The notes: generated by a model from the letters alone, not told the origin. Numbered from the stretch's first letter, positions 24,460-34,653 are shown. The stretch is 64,000 nt of DNA from Xanthomonas maliensis (GCF_009192945.1 NZ_NSET01000059.1:1-64000), one strand, 5' to 3'. Made by a program: numbers and translations.

Positions 24460-25143
24460 TCAGCCCTCCAGTCGGTACCCCATCCCATAAATCGACCGGA
24501 TCGGATCTTCGCTCAGGCCGGCGTCGTGAAGCTTGCGGCGCAGGTTGCGCACATGGCTGTCGACGGTGCGGTCGGTGACGATGCGGTGGTCGGCATAGAG
24601 GTGATCCAGTAGCTGTTCTCGTGACCAGATGCGGCCGGGGCTGCCCAGCAAGGTGCGCAGCAGGCGGAATTCGACCGCTGTTAGATCGAGTGGCTTGCCT
24701 TCCAGCAAAGCACGGCCGTTGGCCTCGTCGATCGCCAGGCCCGGTACGGGCGGGTCGAGCTGGCCGTGTCGATACCGCCGCAGCACGGCCGCCACGCGGG
24801 CGATGACTTCCTTGGGGCTGAAGGGTTTGCAGATATAGTCGTCGGCGCCGACCTCCAGCCCGAGCAGGCGGTCGATCTCCTCTACCCTCGCGGTCACCAT
24901 GATCACCGGGACACCGCTGCTAGCGCGCAAGGCGCGGCACAGCTCTACGCCGTCGCGGTTGGGCAGCATCAGGTCGAGCAGGATGAGATCCGGGCGGTGT
25001 GCGCGAAATGCATCTAGCACCGCGGCGCCATCGGCCACCCATTCGCTGCGGTAGTCCGCCGCGTGCAGGTAGTCGCGCAGCACGGCAGCCAGGCGCGGTT
25101 CGTCCTCGACCACCAGCACCAGTCCCTTGTCGGCGGCGGTCAT
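24460..25143 (-). CDS. baeR: OmpR-family response regulator, BaeR-like
   Basis: 227 residues. Receiver domain: VLVVEDE at the N-terminus, phospho-acceptor aspartate in LILLDLMLPNRDG (about 57), threonine in VTAR and lysine in KPFSP. The C-terminal winged helix (LDLTAVEFRLLRTLL, then DRTVDSHVRNLRRKL and GMGYRLEG) is typical of OmpR. It shares a 4-base overlap with the kinase gene upstream. Adjacent and divergent from an RND pump, like baeSR pumps elsewhere. Confidence 0.88.
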   Translation of the reverse strand: MTAADKGLVLVVEDEPRLAAVLRDYLHAADYRSEWVADGAAVLDAFRAHRPDLILLDLMLPNRDGVELCRALRASSGVPVIMVTARVEEIDRLLGLEVGADDYICKPFSPKEVIARVAAVLRRYRHGQLDPPVPGLAIDEANGRALLEGKPLDLTAVEFRLLRTLLGSPGRIWSREQLLDHLYADHRIVTDRTVDSHVRNLRRKLHDAGLSEDPIRSIYGMGYRLEG

Positions 25144-26528
25144 GCGTCCACCGCTGGCAAGGTCAGCACGATGCGTAGGCCGCCCAGCGGCGAGGCGTCC
25201 GCATGCAGCTGTCCCGCGTGGGCCTGGGCGATGTTCTGGCAGATCGCCAAGCCCAGGCCACTGCCGCCGCTGGCGCGATTGCGCGAGGCATCGACACGAT
25301 AGAACCGTTCGAACAGCCGCGCCCGTTTATCCGCATCCACGCCGGGCGCGCTGTCGTCCAGCACCACCTGCACCTGTGTGCCGCGCTGTCGCGCCGACAG
25401 CGTGACGACCCCGCCGGCATCGGTGTAGCGCAAGGCGTTCTCCATCAGGTTGGCGATGAGCTGTTGCAGCCGGCGCTCATCGCCCTGCACGCGCAGAGGC
25501 GTTTCGGGCAGGTCGCTGCGCAGCGTCAAGCCGGCTTGCTGGAAGCGACTGCGCAGCGGCGCCAAGGCGCCATGCAGCAAGGCCCCGAGGTCGATGGTGT
25601 CGAGGCGGTAGGCCATCGCGCCGGATTGGGTGAGTGCCAGGTCGTGCAGGTCATCGATCAGCTTGCCGAGCTGGCCGACCTCGGCCTGCAACGGCGCCAG
25701 CGTCGCCGGGGTCATCGGGCGGATGCCGTCCTGGATCGCTTCCAGTTCCGCGCGCAACACCGCCAGCGGCGTGCGCAACTCGTGCGAGATATCGGCCATG
25801 AACGCGCGCCGGGTCTGCTCGGTGTGTTCCAGCGTATCTGCCATCTGATTGAAGCTCTTGGCCAGTTGGCCGATCTCATCCTGGCGCCCAGCGTCGATGT
25901 GCACCGCATAATCGCCGGCCGCCAGACGCTGCGTCGCCGCCGCCAGCCCACGCACACGCCGCAGGAGCGCGCGCGACAACGCGAGCGCGACCAGCGCGGC
26001 GACCAGGACCGACGCGATGCCAATGCCCCACCAGAGCTGCTTCTGTTGTTCGACGAAGCGCTGCTCGTTTCCGGCCAGCACGCGCTGGAACGGCACCATC
26101 GCCATCCAGCCCACGGTGCGGTGGTCGACCACGATCGGGCGCCGGATCGCATCGGCTGCGACACTGGGATTGCCGGCGATGCGATGGCCTTGCGCATCCA
26201 GCAGCGCGAACCGGAAGACCGCGCCGCTCTGGTCGGAGACCGGCGGTGTCCGCTGATCGGCATCGATGCCCTCGGGATCGTCGGGGCGCAGCAAGTCGAA
26301 CCAGATCTCCGGATGGCCGCGCACGAAATTCCAATCGCCATGGCGCGCGTATTCGCTTTGCAGGCGCGGCAGCAGGCGTTCCATGCGTCCGATGCCCTGG
26401 TCGTTGAGATAGCCCAAAAAGCCGCGCTCGAAGCCGATTCGCGTGCCCACGCCATTGATCAACAGCACGAGCGCGCATGCGGCCAGGATGGCGCAGAACA
26501 CCTTGGCGGTGATGCCGAACTTCATCAC
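25140..26528 (-). CDS. baeS: Sensor histidine kinase, BaeS-like
   Basis: 462 residues. One membrane helix at about 10-28, a periplasmic domain of about 130 residues, a second helix at about 165-190 (SVLVAALVALALSRALL), a HAMP linker, the H-box DISHELRTPLAVL and an ATPase domain with GGSGLGLAICQNI. It phosphorylates the BaeR-like partner in response to envelope stress or toxic compounds. The gene lies head-to-head with the efflux operon, separated by about 145 bases that must contain both promoters. Confidence 0.88.
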   Translation of the reverse strand: MMKFGITAKVFCAILAACALVLLINGVGTRIGFERGFLGYLNDQGIGRMERLLPRLQSEYARHGDWNFVRGHPEIWFDLLRPDDPEGIDADQRTPPVSDQSGAVFRFALLDAQGHRIAGNPSVAADAIRRPIVVDHRTVGWMAMVPFQRVLAGNEQRFVEQQKQLWWGIGIASVLVAALVALALSRALLRRVRGLAAATQRLAAGDYAVHIDAGRQDEIGQLAKSFNQMADTLEHTEQTRRAFMADISHELRTPLAVLRAELEAIQDGIRPMTPATLAPLQAEVGQLGKLIDDLHDLALTQSGAMAYRLDTIDLGALLHGALAPLRSRFQQAGLTLRSDLPETPLRVQGDERRLQQLIANLMENALRYTDAGGVVTLSARQRGTQVQVVLDDSAPGVDADKRARLFERFYRVDASRNRASGGSGLGLAICQNIAQAHAGQLHADASPLGGLRIVLTLPAVDA

Positions 26529-26673
26529 GCGGTCGAGAACCTGCAGGGCGATAGGGCCGCTCCATTAACGGTTGCGCGGACGCGCAACGCAAGCGCTCGG
26601 CCGCAATCTCCATATTTGTTGCACATTTGCCGTGCACCTTGCGTCACCTGGACAACCTCCGAGTGCCGCCCGC

Positions 26674-27867
26674 ATGCCTCTCGCCCCCCCATCCCCCGGC
26701 CTGATCCGCCGGCTGCTGACCGTCGCGATGGCCGCCAGCCTGGCGGCGTGCTCCAAACCCGGCGGTCCGCCCGGACCGATGCAGGCCACGGTCGAAATAC
26801 AGAAGATCACCACGCAGACGATGGCGGTTGAGCAGACATTGGCCGGGCGCACTACGGCCTACATGATGTCCGAGGTGCGCCCACAAGCCGGCGGCATCCT
26901 GCAGAAGCGCTTGTTCAACGAAGGCCAGGACGTGAAGGCCGGCCAGGTGCTGTACCAGATCGATCCGGCCACCTACCAGGCGTCCTACGACAACGCCAAA
27001 GGCACCCTGGCGCAGGCCGAGGCGGCCGTGGTCTCGGCCAGGCCCAAGGCGCAGCGCTACGACAACCTGGTCAAGCTGGATGCCATCAGCAAGCAGGATG
27101 GCGATGACGCGCGCGCGACCCTGCGCCAGAACGAGGCCGCCGTCATTGCCGCCAAGGCCGCGCTGCAGACCGCGAAGATCAACCTCGACTTCACCCGCAT
27201 CACCGCGCCGATCAGCGGCCGCATCGGCACCTCCGCCTATACGCCCGGGGCCCTGGTCAGCGCGGGCCAGGACACGGCGCTGGCCACCATCCAGCAGCTG
27301 GACCCGATCTACGTCGACATGACGCAGACCAGTGCCCAGCTCTTGGCTCTGCGCAAGCAGCTGGACAGCGGCGCACTGAAGTCGGTCGACGGCAAGGCGC
27401 AGGTCAAGGTGGTGCTGGAGGACGGCAGTACGTTTGACCAGACCGGCGTACTGGAGTTCATCGGCACGTCGGTCGATACCGGCAACGGCAACGTCAACCT
27501 GCGTGCGGTCGTTCCCAATCCCAAGGGCATGCTGCTGCCGGGCATGTATGTGCGCGCCGTGCTGCCGATGGCGATCAACGAGCAGGCGATCCTGGTCCCG
27601 CAAAGCGCGGTGACCCGCAACACCAAGGGCGAGGCGGTGGTGAAGCTGGTTGGCAGCAAGGGCAAGGTCGAAGAACGCGTCATCCAGACCGGTGAGGCGG
27701 TCAAGGACCAGTGGATCGTGACCAGCGGCCTGAAGGTCGGCGAGCGATTGATCGTCTCCGGTGCCAGCAAGGCCAATGCAGGCCAGGTCGTGAGGATCGC
27801 GCTGAGCACTGCGAAGACCGACGCTGGCGGCACCACGCCGACTGCCAGCGCCGCAGTGACGAGGTGA
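26674..27867 (+). CDS. RND efflux periplasmic adaptor (AcrA/MexA family)
   Basis: 397 residues from ATG 26674; an upstream start would place the lipobox too far inside. The lipoprotein signal is MAASLAACSK. The adaptor order is visible: beta-barrel lead, lipoyl half (EVRPQAGGILQKRLFNEGQD), helical hairpin (GTLAQAEAAVVSARPKAQRY), second lipoyl half (RITAPISGRIG), C-terminal barrel and membrane-proximal domain (LVPQSAVTRNTKGEAVVKLV). It bridges the RND pump and the outer-membrane channel. First gene of the pump operon. Confidence 0.92.
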   Translation: MPLAPPSPGLIRRLLTVAMAASLAACSKPGGPPGPMQATVEIQKITTQTMAVEQTLAGRTTAYMMSEVRPQAGGILQKRLFNEGQDVKAGQVLYQIDPATYQASYDNAKGTLAQAEAAVVSARPKAQRYDNLVKLDAISKQDGDDARATLRQNEAAVIAAKAALQTAKINLDFTRITAPISGRIGTSAYTPGALVSAGQDTALATIQQLDPIYVDMTQTSAQLLALRKQLDSGALKSVDGKAQVKVVLEDGSTFDQTGVLEFIGTSVDTGNGNVNLRAVVPNPKGMLLPGMYVRAVLPMAINEQAILVPQSAVTRNTKGEAVVKLVGSKGKVEERVIQTGEAVKDQWIVTSGLKVGERLIVSGASKANAGQVVRIALSTAKTDAGGTTPTASAAVTR

Positions 27868-27876
27868 GATCCGGCC

Positions 27877-30800
27877 ATGGCTCGCTTCTTCATTGACCGT
27901 CCCATCTTTGCTTGGGTCATCGCCATCGTCATCACCCTGGCGGGCGCGCTGGCAGTGACCAAACTGCCGATCGAGCAGTATCCGGACATCGCCCCACCGA
28001 CCGTCTCCATCCGCGCCACCTATACGGGCGCTTCTGCCGAGACCGTGCAGAACTCGGTCACCCAGGTCATCGAGCAGAACATGACCGGGTTGGACAACCT
28101 GTTGTACATGTCCTCCAGCAGTTCCTCGTCGGGCAGCTCGCAGATCACCCTGACCTTCGCGTCCGGCACCAATCCGGACACCGCCCAGGTGCAGGTGCAG
28201 AACAAGCTGCAGCAGGCCGAGTCCACGTTGCCCCAAGCGGTGCAGAGCACCGGCGTCACAGTGACCAAGTCCTCTGGCAGCATCTTCGAGGTGGTGGCGT
28301 TTACCTCCGAGGACGGCAGCATGAGTGGCACCGACCTGGGCGACTACATGTCCTCCACGGTGCAGGACCAGATCAGCCGCGTCGATGGCGTGGGCAATGT
28401 GCGTGTGCTCGGCGCGTCCAAATACTCGATGCGCATCTGGCTGAATCCGGAGAAGCTGCGAACCTATTCGCTGATGCCGTCGGACGTTACCAGCGCGATC
28501 ACTGCGCAGAACAACGATGTGTCCTCCGGCTCGCTGGGCGCGTTGCCTGCGGTCGAAGGCCAGGCCCTGCAGGCAACGGTTACCTCGCGCAGCCGCCTGA
28601 AGACGCCCGATCAGTTCAAGGCGATCATCGTCAAATCCGATGCCAGCGGTGCGGTCGTGCGGCTGTCGGACGTGGCCACCGTAGAGCTGGGCAGCGAGGA
28701 TTACTCGGCTTCGGGCAAGTTCAACGGCAAGGACGCGGCGGCGATGGGGATCGAGCTGGCCTCCGGCGCCAATGCGCTGGACGTGTCGAAAGCAGTGAAA
28801 GCCAAGCTGCAGGAGATGGCGTCGCATTTTCCCAGCGGAGTCACCTACGAGACCGCCTACAGCAGCACGCCGTTCGTCAAGATCTCCATCGAGGAGGTCG
28901 TCATGACGTTGATCGAGGCGGTGCTGCTGGTGGTGCTGATCATGTACCTGTTCCTGCAGAACTGGCGGGTGACGCTGATTCCCGCCATCGCGGTCCCAGT
29001 GGTGCTGATGGGCACCTTCGGCGTGCTGTCGCTGCTGGGCTATTCGATCAATACGTTGTCGATGTTCGCGATGGTGCTGGCGATCGGCCTGCTGGTGGAC
29101 GACGCCATCGTGGTGGTGGAAAACGTCGAGCGCGTGATGAGTGAGGAAGGCCTGTCGCCCTATGAGGCCACGCGAAAGTCGATGGGGCAAATCACCAGCG
29201 CATTGGTCGGCATCGCGTTGGTCCTGACCGCCGTGTTCCTCCCGATGGCGTTCTTCGGCGGCTCCACCGGCGCCATCTATCGCCAGTTCTCGGTGACGAT
29301 TGCCTCTGCGATGATCCTGTCGGTGCTGGTGGCGATGACGCTCACCCCGGCACTCTGCGCGACCATCCTGACGCCAGTTGGGAAAGGGGGCCACACCACA
29401 CGGCGCGGGCCGCTGAGCCGCTTCTTTGCTTGGTTCAACCGCAGCTTCGATCGCAGCGCCGATCGCTATCAGCGCGGCGTGGAGCGCGTCATCAAGCGAC
29501 GCTGGCTGTGCCTGGCGGTGTATGCAGGGATTGTGGTCGCGATGGGCCTGCTGTTCTGGCGCCTGCCGACCTCTTTCCTGCCCAAGGAAGACCAGGGCGT
29601 GCTGCTGGTGATGGTCAAGCTGCCCTCGGGCGCTACCTCGCAGCAAACTGAAGCGGTGATGGATCAGATGGTTCGCTATATCCGCAAGCAGCCGGAAGTG
29701 GCTTCCGTGATGTCGGTGGCCGGCTTCAGTATCGGTGGCAGCGGTCAGAACTCAGGCATGGGCTTCATCCGCCTCAAGGACTGGGACGACCGCAATGCCA
29801 GTGCAACCGACATCGGGATGCGCATCACCATGGCCATGGCGCAGACGTTCCGCGATGCGCAAATCTTCGCGCTGAACCCGCCGGCCATCCGCGGCCTGGG
29901 CCAGAGCGGCGGCTTCACCTTCGAGCTGCAAGACCTCACTGGCTCCAGCCACGCATCGCTGGTGGCTGCGCGCGAGAAACTGCTGGCCGCTGCGGCCAAA
30001 AGCAACAAGTTGCAGTCGGTGCGTTACGACAGCCTGGACGATGCGCCGACTTTCCATATCGACATCGACGATGCCAAGGCAGGCGCCCTGAGCGTATCGC
30101 AGACCGATATCAATGCGACCCTGACCACCGCGCTGGGTAGTACCTATGTCAACGACTTCGTCAACAACGACCGGGTCAAGAAGGTCTACGTACAGGGCGA
30201 AGCCGATGCACGCATGCTGCCGCAGGACATCTATCGCTGGAATGTGCGGAATAGCAACAATCAGATGGTGCCGTTTTCGGCGTTCGCCAGCAGCAGTTGG
30301 TCGGCCGCGCCGGCGTCGCTGAGTCGCTTCAACGGCACCGCGTCGATGGAGCTCACCGGACAGGCCGCCAGCGGCGTCAGCTCAGGCGATGCGATGAACG
30401 AAATGGCCAGGCTGGCCAGCGACCTCGGTAGCGGTTACGGCTACTCCTGGTCCGAGCTGTCCTACCAGGAGCAGCAGGCAGGCAATCAGGCACCGATGCT
30501 GTACGCGGTATCGCTGCTGTTTGTGTTCCTCTGTCTGGCGGCGCTGTACGAGAGCTGGTCGATCCCGCTCTCGGTGATGCTGGCCGTCCCGATCGGCATC
30601 CTCGGCTCGCTGCTGTTGACCAGTGTGCGCGGCCTGGAGAATGACGTGTACTTTCAGGTCGGCCTGCTTGCCACCGTCGGCTTGGCTGCCAAGAACGGCA
30701 TTCTGATCGTCGAGTTCGCCAAGGAACTGGAAGAACAGGGAGAGCCGTTGCTGAAGGCAGTCCTGCATGCCACGCGCATGCGCCTGCGTCCCATCCTGAT

Positions 30801-31011
30801 GACATCCCTGGCGTTCATGCTGGGCGTCCTGCCGCTGGTGGTGAGCAGTGGCGCCGGCTCCAGCGGGCGCCATTCGCTGGGCACCGGCGTGCTCGGTGGC
30901 ACGCTGACCTCGACCCTGCTCGGCATCTTCTTCGTGCCGGTGTTCTACGTGATCGTGCGCAAGCTGTTTCCCGGCAACGGCAAGTCGCGCCAAAACGAGG
31001 TGTCCCCATGA
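27877..31011 (+). CDS. RND multidrug efflux transporter (AcrB/MexB family)
   Basis: 1044 residues, the normal AcrB length. Twelve membrane segments are expected; visible marks are the start MARFFIDRPIFAWVIAIVIT, the proton-relay pair in LAIGLLVDDAIVVVENVERV (two aspartates), and KNGILIVEFAKE near the end. It uses the proton gradient to expel drugs or toxic compounds. It starts 9 bases after the adaptor gene and overlaps the outer-membrane gene by 4 bases. A full-length antisense frame here is only a shadow. Confidence 0.95.
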   Translation: MARFFIDRPIFAWVIAIVITLAGALAVTKLPIEQYPDIAPPTVSIRATYTGASAETVQNSVTQVIEQNMTGLDNLLYMSSSSSSSGSSQITLTFASGTNPDTAQVQVQNKLQQAESTLPQAVQSTGVTVTKSSGSIFEVVAFTSEDGSMSGTDLGDYMSSTVQDQISRVDGVGNVRVLGASKYSMRIWLNPEKLRTYSLMPSDVTSAITAQNNDVSSGSLGALPAVEGQALQATVTSRSRLKTPDQFKAIIVKSDASGAVVRLSDVATVELGSEDYSASGKFNGKDAAAMGIELASGANALDVSKAVKAKLQEMASHFPSGVTYETAYSSTPFVKISIEEVVMTLIEAVLLVVLIMYLFLQNWRVTLIPAIAVPVVLMGTFGVLSLLGYSINTLSMFAMVLAIGLLVDDAIVVVENVERVMSEEGLSPYEATRKSMGQITSALVGIALVLTAVFLPMAFFGGSTGAIYRQFSVTIASAMILSVLVAMTLTPALCATILTPVGKGGHTTRRGPLSRFFAWFNRSFDRSADRYQRGVERVIKRRWLCLAVYAGIVVAMGLLFWRLPTSFLPKEDQGVLLVMVKLPSGATSQQTEAVMDQMVRYIRKQPEVASVMSVAGFSIGGSGQNSGMGFIRLKDWDDRNASATDIGMRITMAMAQTFRDAQIFALNPPAIRGLGQSGGFTFELQDLTGSSHASLVAAREKLLAAAAKSNKLQSVRYDSLDDAPTFHIDIDDAKAGALSVSQTDINATLTTALGSTYVNDFVNNDRVKKVYVQGEADARMLPQDIYRWNVRNSNNQMVPFSAFASSSWSAAPASLSRFNGTASMELTGQAASGVSSGDAMNEMARLASDLGSGYGYSWSELSYQEQQAGNQAPMLYAVSLLFVFLCLAALYESWSIPLSVMLAVPIGILGSLLLTSVRGLENDVYFQVGLLATVGLAAKNGILIVEFAKELEEQGEPLLKAVLHATRMRLRPILMTSLAFMLGVLPLVVSSGAGSSGRHSLGTGVLGGTLTSTLLGIFFVPVFYVIVRKLFPGNGKSRQNEVSP

Positions 31012-32468
31012 TCCGCCGCTTCCTGACCCGCACCGCGCTGGCCGTCGCCTGCCTCACCGCCCTGCCCGGCTGCGTCAGCATGGCGCCGCGGTACGCGCGA
31101 CCGGATGCGCCGGTGCTGGTGCAGTTCCCAGACCTGCCTGGAGCGGGGGCGACCGATGTCGTGTCGGTCGCAAACCTGGACTGGCAACAGGTGTTCCTGG
31201 ACCCGCAACTACAGCACGTCATTTCGCTGGCATTGGAGAACAACCGCGACCTGCGCATCGCTCTGCTCAACATCGAACAAACCCGCGCACAGTATCGGAT
31301 CCAGCGCGCCGACCTGCTGCCCACGGTGCAGGCCAGCGTCAGCCAGAGCGCGGCGCGCAACAGCGCGCAGGCCAACACCTTCGGCGCCGGTGGCATCATC
31401 CGCAGCGCCAGTGCCGAAGTCGGCTTCAGCAGTTGGGAACTGGACATCTTCGGCCGCATCCGCAGCCTCAAGAAGGCCGCGCTGGAGACCTGGCTGGCCA
31501 CGACCGAAACCCAGCGCAGTACAAGACTGACCCTGGTGGCGGAAGTGGCCTCGACATGGCTGGCGGTGGCGGCCGATCAACAGCATCTGGCTCTGGCGCG
31601 ACAGACCCTGGACAGCCGGCAGCAAACGCTGCGGCTCACCGAGGCGCAGCATCAGGAAGGCACCGCATCCGCTCTGGATGTCGCAAAAATCCAGACCAGC
31701 GTGGAAAGCGCCCGTAGTGACGTCGCCAGCTACACCACACAGCTGGCCACCGATCGCAATGCGCTGCAGCTGCTGGTCGGTGCACCGGTGACCGCCGCGC
31801 TACTGCCACAGGGCGATCGACTGCAAACCTCGGTGGCACTGGCGCCAATCCCCGGCAACCTGGAGTCGCGGGTGTTGCTCCAGCGCCCGGATGTGTTGTC
31901 TGCCGAGCACTCGCTTAAATCTGCCAATGCCAACATCGGCGCTGCGCGCGCGGCGTTCTTTCCGACGCTGTCGCTGACCGCGGCGAGCGGACATGGAAGC
32001 ACCGCGCTATCCAGTCTGTTCGATGCCGACACACGGACCTGGTCGTTCGCCCCATCGATCAGTGTGCCGATCTTCGATGCCGGCGCGCTCAAGGGTGAAC
32101 TGGATGTGGCCAAGATCAAGAAAGACATCCAGATCGCCACCTATGAGAAGACGATTCAGACCGCATTTTCCGAGGTCGCCGATGCCCTGGCCGAGCGCGC
32201 CAACCTCGACGACCAGTTGGACGCGCAGGCTGCCCTGGTCGATGCCAGCCAGCGAAACAGTAGTTTGTCCGAAGCGCGCTGGCGCAACGGCACCGATAGT
32301 TATCTGGAAGCGCTGGACGCACAACGCACGCTCTACAGCGCACAGCAAAACCAAGTCACCCTGTACCTGAGCGAGGCCAATAACCGCGTCACCCTCTATA
32401 AGGTGCTCGGAGGCGGCGCCTACGCGCAGAGTACGGTCGCGATCAACAGCGACGCTGGCGGTAGATAG
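31008..32468 (+). CDS. Outer-membrane efflux channel, NodT/OprM family
   Basis: 486 residues. Lipoprotein signal with AVACLTALPGC (cysteine about 22), followed by MAPRYARPDAPV, typical of NodT-type channels. The two long repeats of coiled helices are visible (IALLNIEQTRAQYRIQRADL and TAFSEVADALAERANLDDQL). It forms the trimeric exit duct for the RND pump encoded just before it, and its ATG overlaps that gene's stop. Confidence 0.92.
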   Translation: MIRRFLTRTALAVACLTALPGCVSMAPRYARPDAPVLVQFPDLPGAGATDVVSVANLDWQQVFLDPQLQHVISLALENNRDLRIALLNIEQTRAQYRIQRADLLPTVQASVSQSAARNSAQANTFGAGGIIRSASAEVGFSSWELDIFGRIRSLKKAALETWLATTETQRSTRLTLVAEVASTWLAVAADQQHLALARQTLDSRQQTLRLTEAQHQEGTASALDVAKIQTSVESARSDVASYTTQLATDRNALQLLVGAPVTAALLPQGDRLQTSVALAPIPGNLESRVLLQRPDVLSAEHSLKSANANIGAARAAFFPTLSLTAASGHGSTALSSLFDADTRTWSFAPSISVPIFDAGALKGELDVAKIKKDIQIATYEKTIQTAFSEVADALAERANLDDQLDAQAALVDASQRNSSLSEARWRNGTDSYLEALDAQRTLYSAQQNQVTLYLSEANNRVTLYKVLGGGAYAQSTVAINSDAGGR

Positions 32469-32572
32469 CGTCACCAGCGCGACGAGCGGCTATCGTTGCT
32501 GGCCAGGGCGCTCCAAGGCAGCGGCGATGCGCAGGATCGAACGGGGCGACGAGGTCTCCACAGCGGAGGCCG

Positions 32573-33991
32573 CTAGTGATGCACGCCCTGCCCACGCGCG
32601 TCGGCCTGAGCGCTGGCATTGCCGGCGCCCGGCAAGCGGATCTCGACCCCGAACCCGCGACCGCCGAGTCCGCTACCGCTGCGCAAGCAGCCACCGTGCG
32701 AGGCAACCACGCGCGCGACCAGCGACAGGCCCATGCCGATGCCCTGTGTGGGATGGCCGCTGTCGGCGCGGTAAAAGCGTTCGAAGACCCGTTCGCGCTC
32801 CGCAGGGGGAATGCCGGGGCCGTCATCGGCGACGGTGAGGATCGCGGTTCCTTCGCTGCCCTGCGCTTCGGTCCGCGTCTGCAGTCGCACGCGCGTGCCT
32901 GGGCCGCCGTGGCGCAGCGCATTATCGATCAGGTTGCGCACCAGGATGCCGAGGTCGTCGATGTCCCCGTGCACCAGCGCTTCCTGCACATCGCAGTCGA
33001 CCGACTGACCGCTGCGTTGGGCGACCAGCTCGAATTCATTGGCGACCATTTCGGCAACCATGGCCAGATCGACGTTCGTCGTGCGTGCGGGATTGCTGCC
33101 CGCCTCCACCCGCGCGGAGTCAAGGAGTTGCTGGGCCAGCCGCGAGGTGCGCTCGATGCCGGCAATCAGCTGGTCGAGGGCTTCGCGCGCCTCCTCGGGG
33201 CCGGTGGCGTGCTGCAGCACCTGCGCTTGCGCCAGCAGCGCGGCAAGCGGGGTGCGTAATTCGTGGGCGGCTTCGCCGATGAACGCGCGCTCCTGTTGCA
33301 GGGCGGCGTCCAGCCGGGCGAGCACGCGGTTGAACGAGGTCACCAGCGGGGCGACCTCGGTAGGAAGCCCGTGTTCCGGCAGCGGCGTCAGGTCCAGCGA
33401 GTGACGCGCCGCAAGCGCGTCGCTCATGCGTACCACCTGACGAAGCGACCAATGAATGACCAGCCAGGTAGCGACACCGATACACAGCAGCAGCAACAAC
33501 GCGGTCGCCAGCGACGGGCCCAGCCAGAGCAGCAGTTCTGCGCGCATTGCCGACTGCGGCAGCCCCACCTGCACCTGCACGCGCCGGCCGGCATCGCTCA
33601 GCCCATACACGCGCCAGGGCACGCCGTCGACGCGATCGTCGGAAAAACCTTCCGTAAAACTCGCCGACATCGCGTGCGCAGGCGCCGGCCTGGATGACAG
33701 CAGCCGTCGCCCGGTGCCGTGCTCCCAGACCTGAAAGCCGAGCAAGCCGAACTTGCCCTTCGGTTCTTCCGGCTCGCCACGCAGCTCGAAGCGCTGCTGC
33801 CGTCCCGCAGTCGCGATATCGGCCGGCAAGGCCTGCAACAGCTGCTCGGCCACATTGCGCAGCATGCCATCGACTTCGCGGCTCTGGCGTTCGAGCACGT
33901 CAAGATAAGCGATCGCAAATCCGCTGCTCCACGCCGCCAGCAGTACCGCAGCCAGGGTGACCAGCAAGCGCGTACGCAGGGCCTGCATCAC
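32573..33991 (-). CDS. Sensor histidine kinase, QseC-like
   Basis: 472 residues. N-terminal membrane helix (LLVTLAAVLLAAWSSGFAIA), periplasmic domain of about 130 residues, second helix (LATALLLLLCIGVATWLVIH), HAMP-like linker, H-box GEAAHELRTPLAAL, and ATPase domain with DDGPGIPPAERERVFERFYR and GIGMGLSLVARVV. The product should phosphorylate the regulator encoded just upstream. The gene runs towards the efflux operon; the 104 bases between the two stops hold only a weak inverted repeat. Confidence 0.88.
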   Translation of the reverse strand: MMQALRTRLLVTLAAVLLAAWSSGFAIAYLDVLERQSREVDGMLRNVAEQLLQALPADIATAGRQQRFELRGEPEEPKGKFGLLGFQVWEHGTGRRLLSSRPAPAHAMSASFTEGFSDDRVDGVPWRVYGLSDAGRRVQVQVGLPQSAMRAELLLWLGPSLATALLLLLCIGVATWLVIHWSLRQVVRMSDALAARHSLDLTPLPEHGLPTEVAPLVTSFNRVLARLDAALQQERAFIGEAAHELRTPLAALLAQAQVLQHATGPEEAREALDQLIAGIERTSRLAQQLLDSARVEAGSNPARTTNVDLAMVAEMVANEFELVAQRSGQSVDCDVQEALVHGDIDDLGILVRNLIDNALRHGGPGTRVRLQTRTEAQGSEGTAILTVADDGPGIPPAERERVFERFYRADSGHPTQGIGMGLSLVARVVASHGGCLRSGSGLGGRGFGVEIRLPGAGNASAQADARGQGVHH

Positions 33992-34653
33992 TCCTCGTCC
34001 CCGGCACGATAACCGAAGCCGATCTCGGTGAGCACCACGCCGTCGCCGAGCTTGCGGCGCAGCTGGTGGATATAGACAGCCACGGTGTTGCTGCCAACAC
34101 TCGCGTCATCGCCATAGAGCCGATCCCGCAGCTGATCGCGTGTGAGGACGCGGCCGTGCGACTCGAACAGCAGTTGCAGAATGCGGAACTCGTGCGCGCC
34201 GAGGCTGATGCGCTCGCCAGCGCGGGTGACGGTGCGCGCGGCCGGATCGATCTCGATATCGCGCCAGCGCAGCACCGGCGTCACCACGCCGCGGCTGCGG
34301 CGCAGCACGGCGCGTAGCCGCGCCAGCATCTCGTCGCGCTGGAACGGCTTGACGATGTAGTCGTCGGCACCCGCATCCAGTCCGCGCACGCGATCGCTGA
34401 GCTGATCGCGCGCGGTGATGATCAGCACCGGTGTCGCATCGTAACGGTCGCGCATGGTTGCCAGCACCTCCAGCCCGGATCCGCCAGGCAACCCGAGATC
34501 GAGCAACACGGCGACAAAGACATGATTGACCAGCGCCAGCCGTGCGGACCCCGCATTTTCGCAGTGAACCACACGCCAGCCTTCCTGGCCCAGCGCGGTG
34601 GTCAGTGCACGACCGAGCATGTGGTCGTCTTCGACAAGCAGGATCGTATCCAT
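33988..34653 (-). CDS. OmpR-family response regulator, QseB-like
   Basis: 221 residues. Receiver VEDDHMLGRAL, phospho-aspartate in VLLDLGLPGGSG (about 51), KPFQRDEMLARL, then a winged helix ending in YIHQLRRKLGDGVVLTEIGFGYRAG. A 4-base overlap joins it to the kinase gene. QseBC or PmrAB-type pairs are the nearest relatives by pattern. The signal is unknown; a role near the efflux operon is suggested by position only. Confidence 0.88.
   Translation of the reverse strand: MDTILLVEDDHMLGRALTTALGQEGWRVVHCENAGSARLALVNHVFVAVLLDLGLPGGSGLEVLATMRDRYDATPVLIITARDQLSDRVRGLDAGADDYIVKPFQRDEMLARLRAVLRRSRGVVTPVLRWRDIEIDPAARTVTRAGERISLGAHEFRILQLLFESHGRVLTRDQLRDRLYGDDASVGSNTVAVYIHQLRRKLGDGVVLTEIGFGYRAGDEE

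Noticed and set aside
26644-29646. Thousand-codon open frame antisense to the RND pump genes
   Set aside because: It mirrors the adaptor and pump genes, is rich in histidine, arginine and glutamine in the way of antisense high-GC frames, and has no domain.
32469-32572. Bidirectional terminator between the efflux operon and the QseC-like gene
   Set aside because: Only a weak inverted repeat (gatagc / gctatc) with a long loop is present and there is no T run.
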